A stretch of 7,323 nucleotides of DNA from an uncultured Clostridia bacterium (GTDB lineage Bacteria; Bacillota; Clostridia; Christensenellales; Aristaeellaceae). How positions within the stretch are numbered: the first letter of the stretch is position 1; each line of letters starts with the position of its first letter. The notes below the pieces were generated by a model. It ran no database searches. It saw only the letters and a program-made list of their open reading frames with translations, and was not told the origin of the DNA. This document shows, piece by piece, positions 6,261 through 7,323 of the stretch. The DNA is taken from contig CAMOHY010000106.1 in NCBI GenBank assembly GCA_946615495.1, positions 1 to 7,323 of the forward strand, in the 5' to 3' direction. The translations under genes were made by a program, and so were the position numbers.

Positions 6261-7178
6261 ATGAAACGCTTTGTAAGCATGCTTTTATTGCTGACGCTGC
6301 TGATGCCCCTGCCCGCGCTGGCGGCCAAGAAAATTCCCACGCTGCCCAAGGAGCTGACGCTGACCGCCGGGCAGTTTGAGCTGTTTGACCAGGCCTTTAC
6401 CGGCGTTTGGGAAAGCAGCGACCCCGCTGTGGCCGGGGCGGAGCCGGACGTGCATGAAAAGAAAAACGTGCGCATCATCGGCTTCCAGGCGGGGGAAGCC
6501 ACCCTGACCCTGACCGGCACCAAGAGCAGCAAGAGCGCGCAGGTGCATGTGACCGTGCTGCCCGACGAGACCGCCGGGAGCGAGGTGCCCGCCCTGATTG
6601 AAAATTTCCGGCAGATCGCGCTGCGGGAATGGACGGAGCTGGGCGGAAAAAAGATTTCCAAGGAGCTGCGGGACAATAAATACAACAAATGGTGGGGCTA
6701 TGCTGTGGGCTGGTGCGGCGCTTTCGCCAGCTATTGCCTGGAGAGCGCCGGCGTTCCGTTGGATTCGGAGGACAGCATCAACAAATTAAAGCCCCTGGAA
6801 AACGGCGATCCCCACGGCGTCCGCGCCGCGGGCGTGCCCAAGCTGGATACCGGCTACACCAATCTGGGCCGCGTGACCAAAATTCCCCGGCCCGGCTATC
6901 TGGTCATTTACGGCAGCGTGAAGGATTCCTACGGCTATAAGCACGTGGGCGTGGTGGTGGATGTGGAGGACCGGGGCGACGGCGTGTACCGGCTCACCAC
7001 CGTGGAAGGCAATATGGGCAGCACGGTGAAAAGCTTCTGCTACCTGTACGATTCCCGCAACATGACCCATGAAAACCTTTCCGCCGTTCCCGCCCAGGAG
7101 CAGACCGACCCCAACGTGCAGTATACCCCCCACCAGGATACCTGGTACGTGACCGAATTCTGCATGACCTGGTATTGA
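6261..7178 (+). CDS. Secreted Ig-like plus CHAP-domain cysteine amidase/peptidase
   Basis: A 305-residue exported protein. Residues 1-22 form a signal peptide (KR, then a leucine-rich core, then ALAA; cleavage likely after Ala21 or Ala22 with no lipobox cysteine). Residues about 28-100 look like a bacterial Ig-like (BIG2-type) domain: the segment 'ESSDPAVAG', the 'GFQAGEATLTLT' strands and the terminal VHVTVLP strand are typical. Residues about 112-270 resemble a CHAP/NlpC-P60-like papain fold, with probable catalytic Cys152 in GWCGAFASYCL, His228 in KHVGVVVDV, and Glu249 or Asn251 in TVEGNMGS. Such enzymes cut peptidoglycan stem peptides or amide bonds. The last 35 residues are polar and aromatic with no known domain. 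No LPXTG or SLH anchor is seen, so it is likely released or loosely wall-bound. GGAGG lies seven bases before the ATG. Cleavage target is unproven. Confidence 0.88.
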   Translation: MKRFVSMLLLLTLLMPLPALAAKKIPTLPKELTLTAGQFELFDQAFTGVWESSDPAVAGAEPDVHEKKNVRIIGFQAGEATLTLTGTKSSKSAQVHVTVLPDETAGSEVPALIENFRQIALREWTELGGKKISKELRDNKYNKWWGYAVGWCGAFASYCLESAGVPLDSEDSINKLKPLENGDPHGVRAAGVPKLDTGYTNLGRVTKIPRPGYLVIYGSVKDSYGYKHVGVVVDVEDRGDGVYRLTTVEGNMGSTVKSFCYLYDSRNMTHENLSAVPAQEQTDPNVQYTPHQDTWYVTEFCMTWY

Positions 7179-7202
7179 TTGCGGCAGCTTTTTCAGCCTA
7201 AG

Positions 7203-7232
7203 AAAGTAGTAAAAAAAGTAGTAAAAGTAGTA
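7203..7232. repeat. Three copies of a 9-bp tandem repeat
   Basis: AAAGTAGTA occurs at 7203-7211, 7215-7223 and 7224-7232; the last two are directly adjacent and the first is set apart by AAA. The stretch is strikingly A-rich in an otherwise GC-rich window. It lies 24 bases after the CHAP-gene stop and next to the T-run of the minus-strand terminator. Function unknown; polymerase slippage during replication is a simple explanation. Confidence 0.75.
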
Positions 7233-7275
7233 TAAGAAAAAACCCATGGGGAAGACCGTTGGTTTTCCCCATGGG
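7229..7275 (-). terminator. Intrinsic terminator facing the minus strand
   Basis: A 15-bp stem (7243-7257 with 7261-7275, one G-T wobble) with a three-base loop GTT contains CCCATGGGG on each side. Read on the minus strand, the hairpin is followed by TTTTTTCTTATACT, a proper T-run. On the plus strand it is followed by GCAGACTGCC with no T-run. This suggests a minus-strand gene beyond the right edge converging on the CHAP gene. It may also slow plus-strand transcription from the CHAP gene. Confidence 0.65.
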
Positions 7276-7286
7276 GCAGACTGCCG

Positions 7287-7314
7287 CCTTTCATCAACAA
7301 TCCGCAGGACCGGC
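7287..7314 (+). repeat. Intergenic repeat, copy 2
   Basis: Matches 3807-3834 at 27 of 28 bases. It follows the large hairpin at 7243-7275 and a small GGCA-GAC-TGCC hairpin, and merges into a perfect ACCGGC-TTT-GCCGGT hairpin (7309-7323) that touches the window edge. As in copy 1, it sits in the non-coding DNA after a plus-strand gene. Sequence beyond the edge is needed to see whether a T-run follows. Confidence 0.75.
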
Positions 7315-7323
7315 TTTGCCGGT

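Noticed and set aside
1..7323. A defence, mobile or toxin-antitoxin system
   Set aside because: No nuclease, reverse transcriptase, transposase, integrase, toxin or antitoxin family was recognised; all eight genes fit common housekeeping or envelope families, apart from one small unknown membrane protein.

Overview
The window is ordinary chromosomal DNA from a GC-rich (my eye estimate is 55-60%) Gram-positive bacterium, most likely a gut-type Clostridia/Bacillota member. The reasons are strong AGGAGG-type ribosome binding sites, sigma-A-like promoters with 17-18 bp spacers, a YitT-family membrane protein, and family-level similarity of the other genes to Bacillota proteins. I cannot name a genus. 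There is no rRNA, tRNA, CRISPR array, transposase, integrase or phage gene. Eight protein-coding genes fill almost all of the window, and no gene-free gap exceeds about 210 bases.

Layout. (1) Positions 1-1673, minus strand: an ABC exporter half-transporter (membrane domain plus ATPase), cut by the left edge just at its H-loop histidine. It has a clear promoter and a textbook Shine-Dalgarno site. (2) Positions 1852-3743, plus strand: a three-gene operon of a cytoplasmic acetylesterase-like alpha/beta hydrolase, a YitT-family membrane protein (stop and start overlap as TAATG) and a 61-residue two-helix membrane protein. It ends at a strong intrinsic terminator near 3838-3878. (3) Positions 3893-4799, minus strand: a converging two-gene operon of a YbaK/EbsC-type aminoacyl-tRNA deacylase followed, with a 14-bp overlap, by a NUDIX hydrolase of the Ap4A-hydrolase type. 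(4) Positions 5007-7178, plus strand: a multi-pass YbhN/UPF0104-type (LPG-synthase-TM) membrane protein, then a secreted protein with a bacterial Ig-like domain and a CHAP-type cysteine amidase/peptidase domain. (5) The right end holds a 9-bp tandem repeat, a 15-bp-stem hairpin oriented as a minus-strand terminator, and a second copy of an intergenic repeat also found at 3807-3834.

How the genes fit together: most look like separate housekeeping or envelope functions. The two groupings with some logic are the tRNA-editing plus nucleotide-cleaning pair (YbaK and NUDIX) and the envelope pair (YbhN-like and CHAP). I found no sign of a complete, previously undescribed multi-gene system. The most interesting items are non-coding: a 28-bp intergenic repeat flanked by hairpins in two gene-end regions, and an 11-bp inverted repeat that brackets the -10 region of the YbhN-like gene's promoter.
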